Shown here: positions 36,472 to 48,785 of the stretch, piece by piece
Position numbering within the stretch: the stretch's first letter is position 1
Layout of the letters: each line of letters starts with the position of its first letter
Source: Sphagnum magellanicum
Lineage: Eukaryota > Streptophyta > Sphagnopsida > Sphagnales > Sphagnaceae
Assembly: GCA_021904315.1 (NCBI GenBank)
Contig: CM038918.1
Location: 10,617,349-10,681,348 of the forward strand
Length of the DNA: 64,000 nucleotides
Direction: 5' to 3'
Notes under the pieces: model-generated
Seen by the model: only the letters and a program-made list of their open reading frames with translations
Told to the model about the DNA's origin: nothing
Database searches by the model: none
Made by a program: the position numbers and the translations under genes

Positions 36472-37175
36472 TGTGTGCATCAGGAACCCTGATGTTGGGC
36501 AAGGGGAGCATGATGAATTCTGGCACAACATGCAGAACTGCAACTGCAACATTTGAATGTGAACATGTTTTCAAGGTACATTGCAGCAGACTAACTGACC
36601 TGAGGCCTACAGCATGATAGAAGCACTTGAGATTGTAAACATCCATGCAGTGCCATCCCAATCCAAAACCCTGGAATCACCATCAGCCAACTCACCTCTC
36701 AGATGTATTATACAACTGAGATCAAGCAGCGAGCAAACCCAGAAGCATTCTCGCATTGAGAAGTCTTAGTACGTACCAAAATCCACTCCACACCAGCATG
36801 CATTCAGAGAAAGAGGTTTGAAGACAGCGTAAATGAAACCAGAATCTCCACATCAAAAGCATTTATTTGCAGCATTTGCTTAGAAGAACAGGATGAGGAA
36901 CAAAGCACAACAGAAAACCTAACAGAACCTCGAACCCAGATCTAGATGGCTCAGTGGGAAATGGATCACCAAGCTCCCTGAGCAATTCGACTGAAGCAAA
37001 AAGTTTGAACATAAACTGACGTATCTGATGCCTGACACACTAGACTCTGTAAATTCCACGACCATAATATATTGCTTCAGAGAAGCAAAATTCACAAAGG
37101 GAAGCAAGCGGTCAAGAAACAAACAAAGCCGAAGGCAAGAAAGAAAGGACGAAACAAGAAACCGTCCCCACTTAC

Positions 37176-37430
37176 CCCAAGTCTCTGAGCCAGGAAGCTG
37201 CTGCAGATGGATACCTATTGCAGAAAGAAAAAAGGTTGTCAATCCATCAAGGCCTTCCTTCTCCTGCACAACAATCCTGTTTTCACACCAAAAGAGTGGG
37301 GATGAAAATACTCTCTGTAATAGGGACTGCTCAATCCTGTTTTCACGCCGAAACAGTGGGGATGAAAATACTCTCTGCAATAGGGACTGCTCGATCGCTA
37401 GGATTTTACGAAGGCGATGGCGTCAGGGCC
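37176..37430 (-). other. Probable non-coding first exon of CPP1
   Basis: On the minus strand a strong donor GGGGTAAGT lies at 37175. Acceptors (GTTGCAG) lie near 36545 and 36539, just ahead of the coding exon, so a 5' UTR intron of about 630 bp is plausible. The segment has no ATG opening a long frame. Its upstream edge is only a guess. Confidence 0.4.
37272..37391 (-). repeat. 60-bp perfect-length tandem duplication in the CPP1 leader
   Basis: Two adjacent 60-bp copies (37272-37331 and 37332-37391) begin CAATCCTGTTTTCAC and end AATAGGGACTGCT. They differ at only a few positions and have no indel, so the duplication is fairly recent. Confidence 0.93.
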
Positions 37431-37503
37431 ATGGGCGACGCAAGCAAAACCCCAACTCCCAAAAAAACACATTCGCCGCAAGGCGAGGGATATGACGAAC
37501 GCG

Positions 37504-37509
37504 CACGTG
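37504..37509. promoter_or_regulatory. G-box in the presumed CPP1 promoter
   Basis: CACGTG lies in a GC-rich patch about 75-110 bp upstream of the presumed first exon. G-boxes bind light-related bZIP and bHLH factors (HY5, PIFs), which would suit a gene supporting chlorophyll synthesis. The link is inference. Confidence 0.45.
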
Positions 37510-37680
37510 AGTGTCGACCAAGCGCCCAGGCTAAATGGGGTTGATTTGTCTAGCATTTTCTGGAGCATTTATGTGGCAGCGCTAGGCTGGGTGGTCCTCG
37601 GAGATGTTTGTTCCGAAACTGTGGTCAGTAGGGTCATTTTTATTAATGAAACAGTGCCTTGTTTTTGCTTTTGTTTTTTG

Positions 37681-38003
37681 GCCTTGCCTACCAAGGCAAG
37701 GATATTGTGTTTAGATTCATTCTAGAGTATATAGGTAGTAGCTTAAGGGAGTTGGCCCCCAGGTAGTAGGTCTATTTTTATATGAGGATTTTTGAAAGAT
37801 GATCTTTTGGCTTGTGTTGAATTAAACTTGAGATTTAGTTATAGACTTCTGATATCTTGAAGGGTTTTGGTTTCTTTTAGAGGGTTTTTTTTTTAAGATT
37901 ATATTTTTCCATGGTGAAATATTTGAATTTCCGTAATTCTTCTTTTGCCTTAAGATACTTTTTTAAGTAAATGGGGGCAATGCCATAGTGTAACACACCC
38001 CTT
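37681..38003 (+). repeat. Dispersed ~320-bp repeat, copy B
   Basis: Colinear with copy A (16305-16625). It begins with the palindrome TTGCC TACCAA GGCAA, whose middle six bases are the reverse complement of those in copy A. It ends ...GTGTAACACACCCC. It lies about 170 bp beyond the CPP1 G-box, upstream of that gene. Confidence 0.88.
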
Positions 38004-38006
38004 GGA

Positions 38007-38186
38007 GTTGACATGTTGTTGAAAATCATCATAATTATCATAGGCCACAATCCGAATAATTTCACTACTCATGCAACAATATCATAATAGATCATGGAAA
38101 ATTCAAATTTTTCAAAAACGAATTAATTTTTTGAAAAAAAAAAAATATTCATTTCTTCAATGTGGAAACTAACCCTAGGCTACCAT
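38007..38186 (+). repeat. Second dispersed repeat family, copy D1
   Basis: About 180 bp resembling 50353-50543. Shared words in the same order: GTTGACATGTTG, AATAATTTCACTACTC, CAATATCATA, AACGAATT and TCAATGTGGAAACT followed by ACCCTAGG. It abuts copy B directly, so the two may have moved together or one targets the other. Confidence 0.82.
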
Positions 38187-38910
38187 AATCAGCAGATTTT
38201 GACAAAATTGGCAATACCCAATTTTTCGAACCCAAAAAATATAAATGAACAAAGGTCTGGCAGCCCCCGATTTGAGTATTTCAGGATTTCAACAGTCAAT
38301 TATAAGTAGGCAGCAGGGTCTCCCAACCCGTGATTTTTCTCAACAAATTTTGTCATTATTTTGAAAAGTAAATTGAAATTTCTTGGGAATTTAGAAATAT
38401 ATCTAGTTTAAATTCAACTAAATTTACTATTTTTTGGGAAAAATGAGCCAAATTTTTTTATATCAAAGAAAATTGAAAAAGAAATAAATCTGTGCCCCCA
38501 ACCATTTTGATTTTACATACTTCCGTAACGTGGTGGTCTGAACTACTCCAGATACACCATACTGAGTAAGCAAAGAGTTCAGTTCCTTAGCTAAGGCCCA
38601 CTTTAGACAAGGGTCCAGGGTCCAATTTCCTAGGATCCAATTTGGACTAATATGAAGCAAATTGAATCCTTGTCTCGGACTCATTCTTGGTTCTCCAAAT
38701 CAGGAGCTCTCCTTTTAGCACTGTTTTTATTGGTCCAAACCAATTAATTTTCCCTCTAAAACAGGTGCCATGTAGGTTTAGCCTCAATTTGCCACTTTTT
38801 GGTCTTGGACCCTCATTTAAAGGCCTTGGGACCAATTTAAATCTTTCGACAAATAAATTTTCTTGAATTCATTGGTCCCTGGACCTTGGACCCGTCTAAA
38901 GTCGCCCTAC

Positions 38911-39245
38911 ATCTCCAGCAGTGCTCAGTATGCGATCCTGCAAAGTAAAATCGGATCAATAAAACTCAAAATATGCCAGTTTGGCTCAGCAAAATTGCAC
39001 AGTTTGCGGTGGCTGGTTAAAGGCGCTGCAACGCTGTGAACCAGGAAAGAGTGTAATAAATTGAATCTGACTGATGCTGCTCAGGCCCATCGTAATGATT
39101 GGTCCAGGTGGTTTGCTATTAGTAGTCCCCCACCTATTTGTTGTCCAAACTTCAATTTCATGTGTGAAGTTGAAAAAAAGTAAATAACTAAACTTGGATG
39201 TAAAATATATGTTTGGAGGGTCCCATACTGAGCACTGCTGGAGAT
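38911..39245. mobile_element. MITE with 22-bp perfect terminal inverted repeats
   Basis: The left end (38911-38932) starts ATCTCCAGCAGTGCTCAG and the right end (39224-39245) is its exact reverse complement over 22 bp. The element is 335 bp with no coding capacity, as expected for a non-autonomous DNA transposon. The CATCTCCAGCAG-type end is reminiscent of plant PIF/Harbinger MITEs, but a target-site duplication was not clear, so the superfamily is tentative. Confidence 0.85.
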
Positions 39246-39314
39246 ACTCTTAGAGCAGCTCCACCAAAAGGAGAGAAAAAGAGTGTTATCTCTATTTTTA
39301 ACGTCCAATGTTAA

Positions 39315-39625
39315 GAAGGGGTGTGTCCGCACTGTGGCATTGCCATTTACATTAAAAAGGCTCTTTAGGCAACATAAGAATTATGGAAACTCAAATATTT
39401 CACCATGCAGAAATATAATCTTCAAAAATTCCTCTAAAAGAAACCAAAATCCTTCAAGATATTATAACTCTCTAACGAATCTCAAGTTTCAACACAAGCC
39501 AAAATATCATCTTTTAAAAATCCTCATATAAAAATAGATCTATTACATAGGGGCCAAAATCCCTTAAGCTAGGGTACTCTATAATGAATCTCGACACAAT
39601 ATCCTTGTCTTGGTAGGGAAAGCCA
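39315..39625 (-). repeat. Dispersed ~320-bp repeat, copy C (inverted)
   Basis: The reverse complement matches copies A and B from the terminal palindrome region to the ACACACCCC end. It lies in opposite orientation to copy B, about 1.3 kb away, with the MITE and copy D1 between them. Confidence 0.87.
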
Positions 39626-39753
39626 ATAAAAATTATCTGCCTCAGGCTGCACCCATTAACAATAAACATTACACACTGTTATTCTGTATTCTGAGTTTGT
39701 AGCTAAAACCCACACTTGGGCCACCCACAAATTGGGAATGCTCTCAACATGAG

Positions 39754-39779
39754 CCCTAAACCCTAAACCCTAACCCTAA
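39754..39779 (+). repeat. Interstitial telomere-type repeat
   Basis: Two CCCTAAA units are followed by two CCCTAA units in tandem. This is the canonical plant telomere repeat in a short internal block. Confidence 0.9.
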
Positions 39780-42700
39780 TAATAAAATTCTGACTGACTA
39801 AGGAAAAGCAACATTGTTCTTTGCCAAAGGTTTTCAAACCTTCGCCATGCGGCTCCTTTTTAGTGGAAGTGATTTCTTTTCAGATGGAGGTCTAACATCT
39901 ATATTTCAATAGTGACTAGTGTAGCCTGTGCTGTTGGCCCAAGTGTGAACACATTCTATATTTTTCACATTTCCAGAATTGAAATTTTATAAATTTGGCA
40001 ATGTGAACACGTTGAGGGCTCAACTGATTTTTCCTTCCCAACCCAATTTTTGCAATTTGTTTGAATTTCCAGCAACAAAATCCACTCAAAACTCAATATC
40101 ATCCACATCTTAGCTCTGAAAATTGTGAAATAAACTCTATTAAATCTGACTCACTGAGGGTTTTCTAACAACATCAAGAACACCCCCAAATTTCAATAAA
40201 ATTTTCAGTTTTGATTTTATTTAATTTTCATTGAAAAAATGGTTTAATAATCAATAGCTTCCACACTGTAGCTCCAAACAGTCTCAAACCAGGTCAATAC
40301 ACCCCTACCCATCAAGAGCTTTCCAAAGATACCAAGAATGCGGCATGAAACAAACATCATAGTTTGAGAGATCTTGGCATGACAAACAAAATGAGCTACC
40401 TTGCTTCATACATAGATGTTTCGAAAACAACTATTATTTTTCTTTAATTAAAGTCTTCAATGGAAATAAAATCCATATTACCTAGGTTTTCTCAATGGGG
40501 GATTTAAATGTTGTGATTCTTTCAAAGGTGTAAGATTTTGAAACTTTGGTGTTATGTTTGTTAATTATTGTTCCAATATGTATTCATGTGAATCTATTTT
40601 CTTGTTTGATGTTGTTTTACCTATTTATTTAACCAAAAATTATGGTTTTATGTCTAATTTTGAACAGTGAAAATCAACCCAAATTTAAGTTATCAATTAC
40701 AATATGGGCTAAATTTCATATTGTATTTGTATAAATTCCAAAATAGTTTTGTTCATACAAAACTAGGATATGTTAATCAAAGGATATGACATATTCTAAA
40801 CCATATGTTGCTATGGCAATTGGAATGTATCTATGTTCACCGTTGTATTATTTTATTTTTTATAATAAAAATGCAAATGGTTAATAACATTTCAACTTTT
40901 TTGGAAATAATTCATGAATAATAAAAATGAACCTGGTAACCCATAAACCTTTCAGCTTCAAGTGCTATTGTTATGTTGCTTTTTGTTGGAATAACAATCC
41001 TAAATATATGAATTAATTAACACAATTGGAATATTGTAGAAAATGTCCAAAAAAAAAGAATTGAATATTATATTCACATTAATAAGTTGATGAGAATCAA
41101 CTACAAAATTTAATATTTCCTCCATATTGAATAAAGTTCATTTGTCATTATTCATTTTTCATTAGATGAAAAATATCATCCATAATTGTTAACTTTTTAA
41201 ATCCATTATATAATTTGGCAAATAAAAATAGAATTAGGTCTCAAGAAAGCTTTCATGACCTACATGTTCACACATGTATACATAGAGGTAATGCAAGTTC
41301 TCATTAACTTCAATCTAATCCAAACAAATATGAATTACAATCTTACAAAATAACATTATTCATTTGCACGTTCTTTTTTTAATGTTCATTTTTTTCATTT
41401 ATGAATAAATGTGTTTAAGATATTTGTTGTGCTCTAGTTCATCTTTGTCATGTCTATGCATGGTTGAGCTCTTTTTTTGGGCTATGCCCTTATCATTTAA
41501 GGACATTTTTGTATTAATAAATACTATTCACATCAATGTTGTTGGTGATGTGTTCACATGCTTAGTAGGATGGTTTGGTTTCAACATGATCTAATAGTTC
41601 TTCACATTCATGGATTATTGGATAGTTAGGTTTAGGTTCTTTTGAAATTGGTGGAGCATGTGGTCATGGAAATGGTTATTTTGCAAGAATTTGTGGTGTT
41701 GCTTTTCATTCAAGTAGATTACTTAAAACCCATTAATTGCATATGTGATCACCTCATGTTTTTGCATATCCAACTAATGGGTGCATATATGGCCAATAAC
41801 ATGGATGATTTTTCACATTTTTCATCCAAATGAACCTTTCAAACCTCTTTATAAGTTTTATATTTGACCTAGGATGCTAATTTGGCTAAATAGTTAAACT
41901 ACCTATGATATGTTACTTAAACTACATGCATTAAAAAAGCTAGTTAGGCATTAGGCTAGGCTTGGTTGCTTAACCCACCTAGGTTATGTAGACTACTTAG
42001 GATACATGGGTTAAATTAACCTAAGTTAAGTATTTATGTTCCTAATTAAGTTAGATTAGTTCAATTAAACAACTTAGATAAATGTTCCAATACCTAATTA
42101 AGCTAGCTAGTAATGTACTTATTTAGGTGGGCAAAAATATCCTTCACATATAGCACTAAGAATGTCACATTTTCATTTTATTAAACCCATCAAAATTTTT
42201 AAAATATAAGAAAAATTTAAATAAATATTTTCATTTTATATTTTTGTGAGTACATTTATTAGGTTGTATAGACTTTGAAAATTTAATGATATCAAAAGTA
42301 TTTTGTATTTTGATGTCCTTAATAATTGCATTTAGAAAATGATTCAAGAATGTAACAATGTCCCCTTTCTTTGAAATTTTTGGTTAGAAACACAAGTTTT
42401 GAAACATGTTTTGATTTTTTCTTGAAGGAATGTTTTTCTAATTAAATGCCTTTGATATTATTCTATTTGATTTTTTAAATGTAACTAATTGAACAGGTGT
42501 AATTTAATTATGAATCTTCAAAGTTCAAGAATGTGAATTTTGAAAAGGTAATGACAATTAAAAATACAAATTTGCATTGATTTTCACCTTTTTATTCTAA
42601 TAAAAACTCGAGGTCGTATACTTGTGCATGCCATGGATAAACATGAAAAAAAAAATTATAATTGTGAAAACATTTAAAGAAAAAAGCCCAAGAATACTAT

Positions 42701-45700
42701 TTGGCCATTTTTGGTTCTTTAAGAATTCTTTGAAGTGGTTCTTAGTGGTATTACCCAAGGATACTTTTAATTAAGTTGGCTACACTATTTACTTACCTAC
42801 CTTGGCAATCAACCTATTGAAGCTACTTACATACATATGAATTTACTTACATACCTAAGCTATCTATTTGTTTCTTATTGTTAAAATGAACTTTAGGCTT
42901 ACTATAGTCATTATATAGTTATTGTAAAAGAAGTTAATTAAGGAATTATACAAGGTAAATTTATTTTCCCTGCCAACCCCCTTGATTTAAGGAGGGACTA
43001 CTAGATTAGCTCAAGAATACATGTTGGAAAGGTGAAATAGGAGAAATAATAGGATTTTACCATGAGGTAACCACCATCTAATGTCATAGTGACTAACTAT
43101 CTAAAGGAGGGTGGAGATTTGGGACGTGTGTGGAATGTGAATGCATGTATGGGTGATTTGAGGGTGTGGAGGAAACCCATTGGAATAACAAAATAATAAA
43201 AAGCTTATTTAATCTATTTAGATTCTAATAGCAATGGCTACTTGTATTGGATTTTGATTTATGAAATTTTTAATTATTAGTTTGAGTTCAATGGAAAACA
43301 TGTGTTCCATTATTGCAGATGTTGTTTTGTTGTTTCCCTTTGTATTCTTATTCCTATAATAGTTTACCTATTTACCTATAACAATTGTAGATTAAGTACA
43401 TGTTCCCATTGTTTTTTATTTAATCTAGTACATTGAACTTTAAATGAGTGCTACTATGGTCACAATGTTGTACTAATGGCCTTGTACCTTTAGCTAAAAA
43501 ATTGTTTGTTGTGTTTCTTTTCCTAGTATAATTGCACAAAGTTGCATTTCCAACCAATCATTTTTTAATACTAAATGGATGAAATAGTATAGTCATATTG
43601 TAATTCATTTATCCAATATCGGTTAACATCATTATGTTATTGTGTTGCATGCAATGGGAAATCAATTGCATGCATAGTTGTAAAGACACAGAGTTGCACG
43701 TGTATTTAATGTGTTATTAATCACATATGAAACATTTAGATATAAACTAATGCTAGATGCAAATGTTTTTAAATGCACATAACTTAAGTTGCATGTCACA
43801 TAATCAAAACTGACTAAAATTGTTTTGTTGGTATTATTAGGACTTTTTAGCATTGTGTACTAGTCCTTAACAAGGTACCTTAATTGTGACTATGGTCAAG
43901 TAATGGACTTTCAATGTTTTGTAAGTTAACAATTTATCTTACATCAACAACCTTTATTCAAATTTGCAATGAAATTGTTAAAGATGACCAACTCAAACAC
44001 ATTCAAAAAGGATATAATTATGTGCAAAAAGCTCCAATTTTTACCCTCTATAACCATGTCTATGTGATTGTCTTTGGAAACTTGCTTGCGCAAGTTGAAA
44101 CAAAATGAAACTTTACCATAATATTGTTGTAGCTTAAATTAGGATACAATTGAGTTGTTGTTTTGCTTCCGAAAACATAAACAATGGTGATTAGTAATGG
44201 TAGATTATCACTGTCATTTATGATGACAATGATGGACACATTATGAATAAGATTTGGTAAGATCATGATCACATTCATTCTTTTCATGCCTATTTGTTGA
44301 AAACTAAAATGATGGTCATTTGCTTATGTGACTTATTTGATAAAACGCAATCTATTTAGTAGGAGCAACTTTGTTGCTTTGCATTTGATGTGCATTTGTT
44401 ACATGGTCATTTTGTGGTTTTATCCATTAGATATTGAACTTGACAATGAGTAAATAAGGATGTAAAAAGTTGCTTGAAAAATATAACTTATATTATTTTG
44501 TTCCTTTTGATTGTTGCAAGTCATATTATTAATTCTAGTAACAAATTCAAGTGTTGGAATGCATACAAAGCATTCTAACATACATATATTGCTTATCTTT
44601 CTCATATTAGAAATTTAATTTCTAATCATGTTGGTTATTTGAACTTCTCCTATCTTGGTCATCTTGAAATTTGAATTTTTGTCATATTGGAATCTTATAA
44701 TTACTAACCATATTGGTTATATATTGGTAATGGGTTAATTAATTGGATTTTGATTGGCACTGAATTTTTTTTCATGGAAGCTAGTTTGAACACACATGTA
44801 TACTTAATAAATATGATGTTTTTGTTATTGTTTTAACATATTTTCTTCATTCATTGGTTCTTATACTCATTTTGATGTCATAAAATGAAATTTTGATATG
44901 TTTTTAAAGTTTGGTTATATTAGGTTGGAAGTATAGCTTATAAGTGATGTATTAGTTTTCACTAATATGATTGTTTTTGGGTTTTAAGTAAAGGTTTATA
45001 TGCAAACTTGGTGTCTTTGTTCCTTTTTTGAGAATTTTTTTCAAATTCCTTTGTTCACATTCTTCTTTTGATGTTGTAAAACCAAAATATATTGTGTGTC
45101 TATGTTTTGGTTTTGTTAATTCATACAAAATTTCAAAAAATTGTGTTTTTACATGATGTAAAACATTCACATGGTGAGTTACATATTAGGTTTTTAGTTT
45201 GCATCAATAATAATTTGTGTTACTTGTTTAAATTCTTCAATGGGGCTTGTACACATTGTAATGATAATATTCACATTGTAAACATTTTTTAAATCATGTT
45301 TTACATAATTTTGCAATTCACAAACAAAGGCACATATTTATATTCACAAATCCCTTTTGAAACATTTATTTATCTAAAATATTTTTAAAAATCATTATTA
45401 GATTTTTTTTCATCAATCAATATATATCAAATTGATGTTATGGCAAGTGCCACATTTCTTTGATGCCTTGTTTTAAGCTTGTCATTTTGAAATTCATTGT
45501 AGGGGCTACACTTGTGGCATTTGCCATGCATGTCACATTTTTGAAACACTAATTATTATCAATTTTAGAACTTTAACTATCCCATAAGATGTTCTTGGGA
45601 ACATGTTCCCTAGGCAATGGTAATGGAACCCCTTAAGGTTTTACAAGACCACCACCTTGTGTGCACATAATTCTTGTAACGACTTTTGTTGGTTTTGTCT

Positions 45701-47949
45701 TAGAGGGTAGAAACTTTGATTCTATGTAAGATTTGGAATGAAGTTTTGGTTTAAACTTTGTATATGTATGTGTGGGTGATAGGTAGAAATTTGGTTGTAT
45801 TACTTTGGTTACATTTCTAATCTAATTCATCTTCCACTCACATTACTTAACTATATAAAAGTCATTTTCCAAGGACCACATGTGAAACATGGCATTCATA
45901 TGTTGGTATATAATCCTAATGTAGTTTTCATACTCAATTTATTATTATGTGTTAGATATAAATATTTTGCACTATATCTTGATCTTATATCATGCATATT
46001 ATGCATTCATGTCTTTTGTCACATAAAAATGAATAGTTTTTGTTCAAGTCACATCCTCAAAATTCATAATTTTTTAGGCCAAAATGACATTTGAACCATT
46101 TCACTCAAATGTGTTGTTAAAAAAATTCATCAATTTTAATTTTTTTTGTTCTTTTAATCATCAATGTTAAAATCCTCTTCAATTTTAAGAAGGAATGGTG
46201 CACATTTTATATATAAAAAAAATGATGTTTGAAAAAAAAAGTTGTACATTCAAGAGATTTGAATGCTTTAAACATGCAAAAACATTTTTTACTTGCATCA
46301 AATTTTGAATATTGAAACTTTGCAAGTAATGGAACCATATTCCCGAAAAGATTGACAATCCAAACTATTGTGTTCCCTTTCTGATTCTTTCAAGGATACA
46401 AAAATATAATTTTAAAAAATGTCCACCCACTTAGGAGGTTCCTTCAATTGTGATTTTATTATGTTGCATGGTTTAATATCTCGACCATTTGCATGATTTT
46501 GTTTGAAGGTGAAGTTTAAAGCCATGAGACAATCATTCATTTGTTGTCATATTTTTTTGACTTTAACCAATGTAAGCACAAGACTTTATTTTTTAAAGTC
46601 TCTCCCCCCATCTAAAAATTACTTATCATACAAATATTGTATATGTGTCCTAAACTATCCAATTTTCTTCTCAAATAACTTACATCATCATCATTTAATA
46701 CTTTTAACAAGGATCAAAACTCCACATCTAAAATCTAGACACAATATTATTCTTCTAGAATTACATTCTTGAGATCAAGGTTTTGTTACAACCTTGAAAT
46801 GCCCATGTGCAATGATTGCTTATAAACATTATGAATATCTACATGTCTTAATATTAAACCCTAAAAGCTTAAGCCCTCTTGTGAAGTAATTTTCATAAAA
46901 AGAGCTCTAAACATATTTCTTCATGAATCTATGCACATATTTAAAAATAGAAGAAATACAAAATTAAATTTGAAGAACATAATGAAATTTTTTTAAAAAA
47001 AATTCAATACATTTTATAAACACCTTAGGAAGATTGGGCATTTAAAATGCACTGACTAAAGGGGAGTAGCTCTTGGCCAAAGTGATGGCAAAGTTTTGAA
47101 TGCCCCAAAAAGAATATTGAGACATTAACAATTCAATTGAACTTCACAACAAAAGATTACAATGTTAGCTATCCCATGTTTAAATTTCAATTCACATGGG
47201 GCTAGACTGAGTCAAATCTAACACTCCAATGAATGAGCACCCTGTAATTTTGTGCTTGAAAAAAAAACTCTCACGTTGTGTAACAATTGCCCAATTAGCA
47301 ACACCTAGCCCAACAAAAGGGATTGATTAGGCACCACCTATTACCGTACACTAATAGAGGATAGGTGTTTAAGGGTTAATTTAATGTTTTTAGAGTCTAA
47401 GAATTCCTAGGTTAAATATAGTCACTAAAAGGTCCTAAGATATAACCGTTGCCTCATATGGACCTATAACATAAAATATAAGTAAACCCAAATAAGTATG
47501 TAAAACATGGGAACACCTATTGTGTGATTAGTATAATGTGTTGTGGGTGCATGCAAAACTCAATTTTTTTTCTTTTTGTGATGGGCCTCTTTGGTTGGGC
47601 CATCACATAGAATTTGACCAAGCATTGGATATTCCCAAAATAAATATAATGTAGTTTGACCTAGAAATAAAGGTTACAAGAGTCCTTTGCACAAAGGACA
47701 TGGGATAAAATGTGGTGCTTTTGGGAACAATTTGGGGATTTGTATATCAAGATAGTTGTTTGTTTGTTTGTTTGTTTGGATGTGACAAGGATGTAGCCCT
47801 CTCAAACAATGGAGCGCTTTGCTCCAATTTTGGTAACGCCCAAAAGCCCTTAACAAAGTGGTGCACACATATGTTGTTTTGTATGTTTTGGAGCAATTTA
47901 TAAAATGTGTATGAAATCAATTGAAAATCTAAAAAATGTTTTTTTCACA
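39780..47949. other. AT-rich spacer, nothing recognised
   Basis: Eight kilobases of AT-rich DNA with frames under 100 codons, none with motifs or conserved-looking composition. Around 41925-42120 short words such as CTTAGG, TTAAGT and AGCTAG recur irregularly without a fixed period. From about 47540 the base composition becomes more mixed ahead of the 5S-like segment. A (GTTT)n run lies at 47757-47777. Confidence 0.45.
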
Positions 47950-48010
47950 AGAACTTTGGTAAGTTAAGCCCACTCCAACCAATATGGTCTTGGGGATGGG
48001 TGACCTTATA
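47950..48010 (+). pseudogene. 5S rRNA-derived promoter remnant
   Basis: GAACT, AGTTAAGC (47962-47969) and GATGGGTGACC (47995-48005) match the middle of plant 5S rRNA, including box A and box C of its internal promoter. The distance from box A to box C is 33 bases here against 32 in 5S rRNA. The 5' third and the 3' end of 5S are not recognisable. This is either a worn 5S pseudogene or the 5S-derived part of a Cassandra-type TRIM retroelement LTR. Confidence 0.72.
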
Positions 48011-48785
48011 AAAGGATTAATATACTTTGGCCAACAACACAAGGGCCCAATAGTCAAGTTGGAAACATCATTAAGGAACCATATGGAACAAGTTGGGAAC
48101 ACCAAGATTCCAAAGTTCTCAAAAAGTTGCATGGACCAAATTATGGACGAGGTACCTGGTGAGAGCCTGCCGGTTACTAGAAATAGTCAAGGCATGATAT
48201 TGCCAAGGCTACCTCCAGTAGCCAATCACCTCAAGCTGGTTACCATGCACAACTAACTGTTGTGGTTAGTTATGAGAATTGAAGGACCAGCCCTACTAAG
48301 TCAATTGGAGTCAATCCCATTTTGAGTATCAAACATTTTTTAATTTTGTACCTATCTATTATCATTTTTGTCATTAAGGAAATATCTGAAATGAATGTAC
48401 AAAGATCATTATTTTCATCCATGATGGAAGCACTTATGATGTTTTCATCTAGGAACCAAGATGGTTATGAAAAAATAGGACCAATGAGAACTGAGGGTGA
48501 TGCCCAGAGCTGTCAATAAAAATGAAGGTTGATTGGTTATTCCTCATCACTTATGACTTGATAACCAATCAAGTAGTCAAGATTCTCACAAGAGTTAGTT
48601 ATGTATTACATCATTGTCCCCAATGTTGCTCCCATGGACTCATCACCCCAACTCACAATCCTTCTCTACATAGGACATCTTTCCATTAGGCTGCTCTAAT
48701 TCCAGATTCAGTGATCTCAACAGTTTTCCATTGAGTTTTTTTCGATTAGATGTGCTCTTAAACATGTCATAGCTCTAGGGATCCA
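48011..48785. other. Spacer after the 5S-like segment
   Basis: Includes one 90-codon open frame (47984-48256) that overlaps the 5S-like segment and has no motif. I did not find a second 5S-like copy that would mark a paired LTR. Nothing else was recognised. Confidence 0.35.

Noticed and set aside
36949-36994. TGGCTCAGTGG followed about 25 bases later by AATTCGACTGA, resembling tRNA A and B boxes (SINE or tRNA).
   Set aside because: The B box has mismatches, no cloverleaf can be drawn, and no SINE-like tail or flanking duplication was seen.
36919-37495. Open frames of about 150 codons on both strands at the CPP1 5' end.
   Set aside because: They cover the 60-bp duplication and the presumed non-coding exon, start at non-ATG codons or lack motifs, and match no family known to me.
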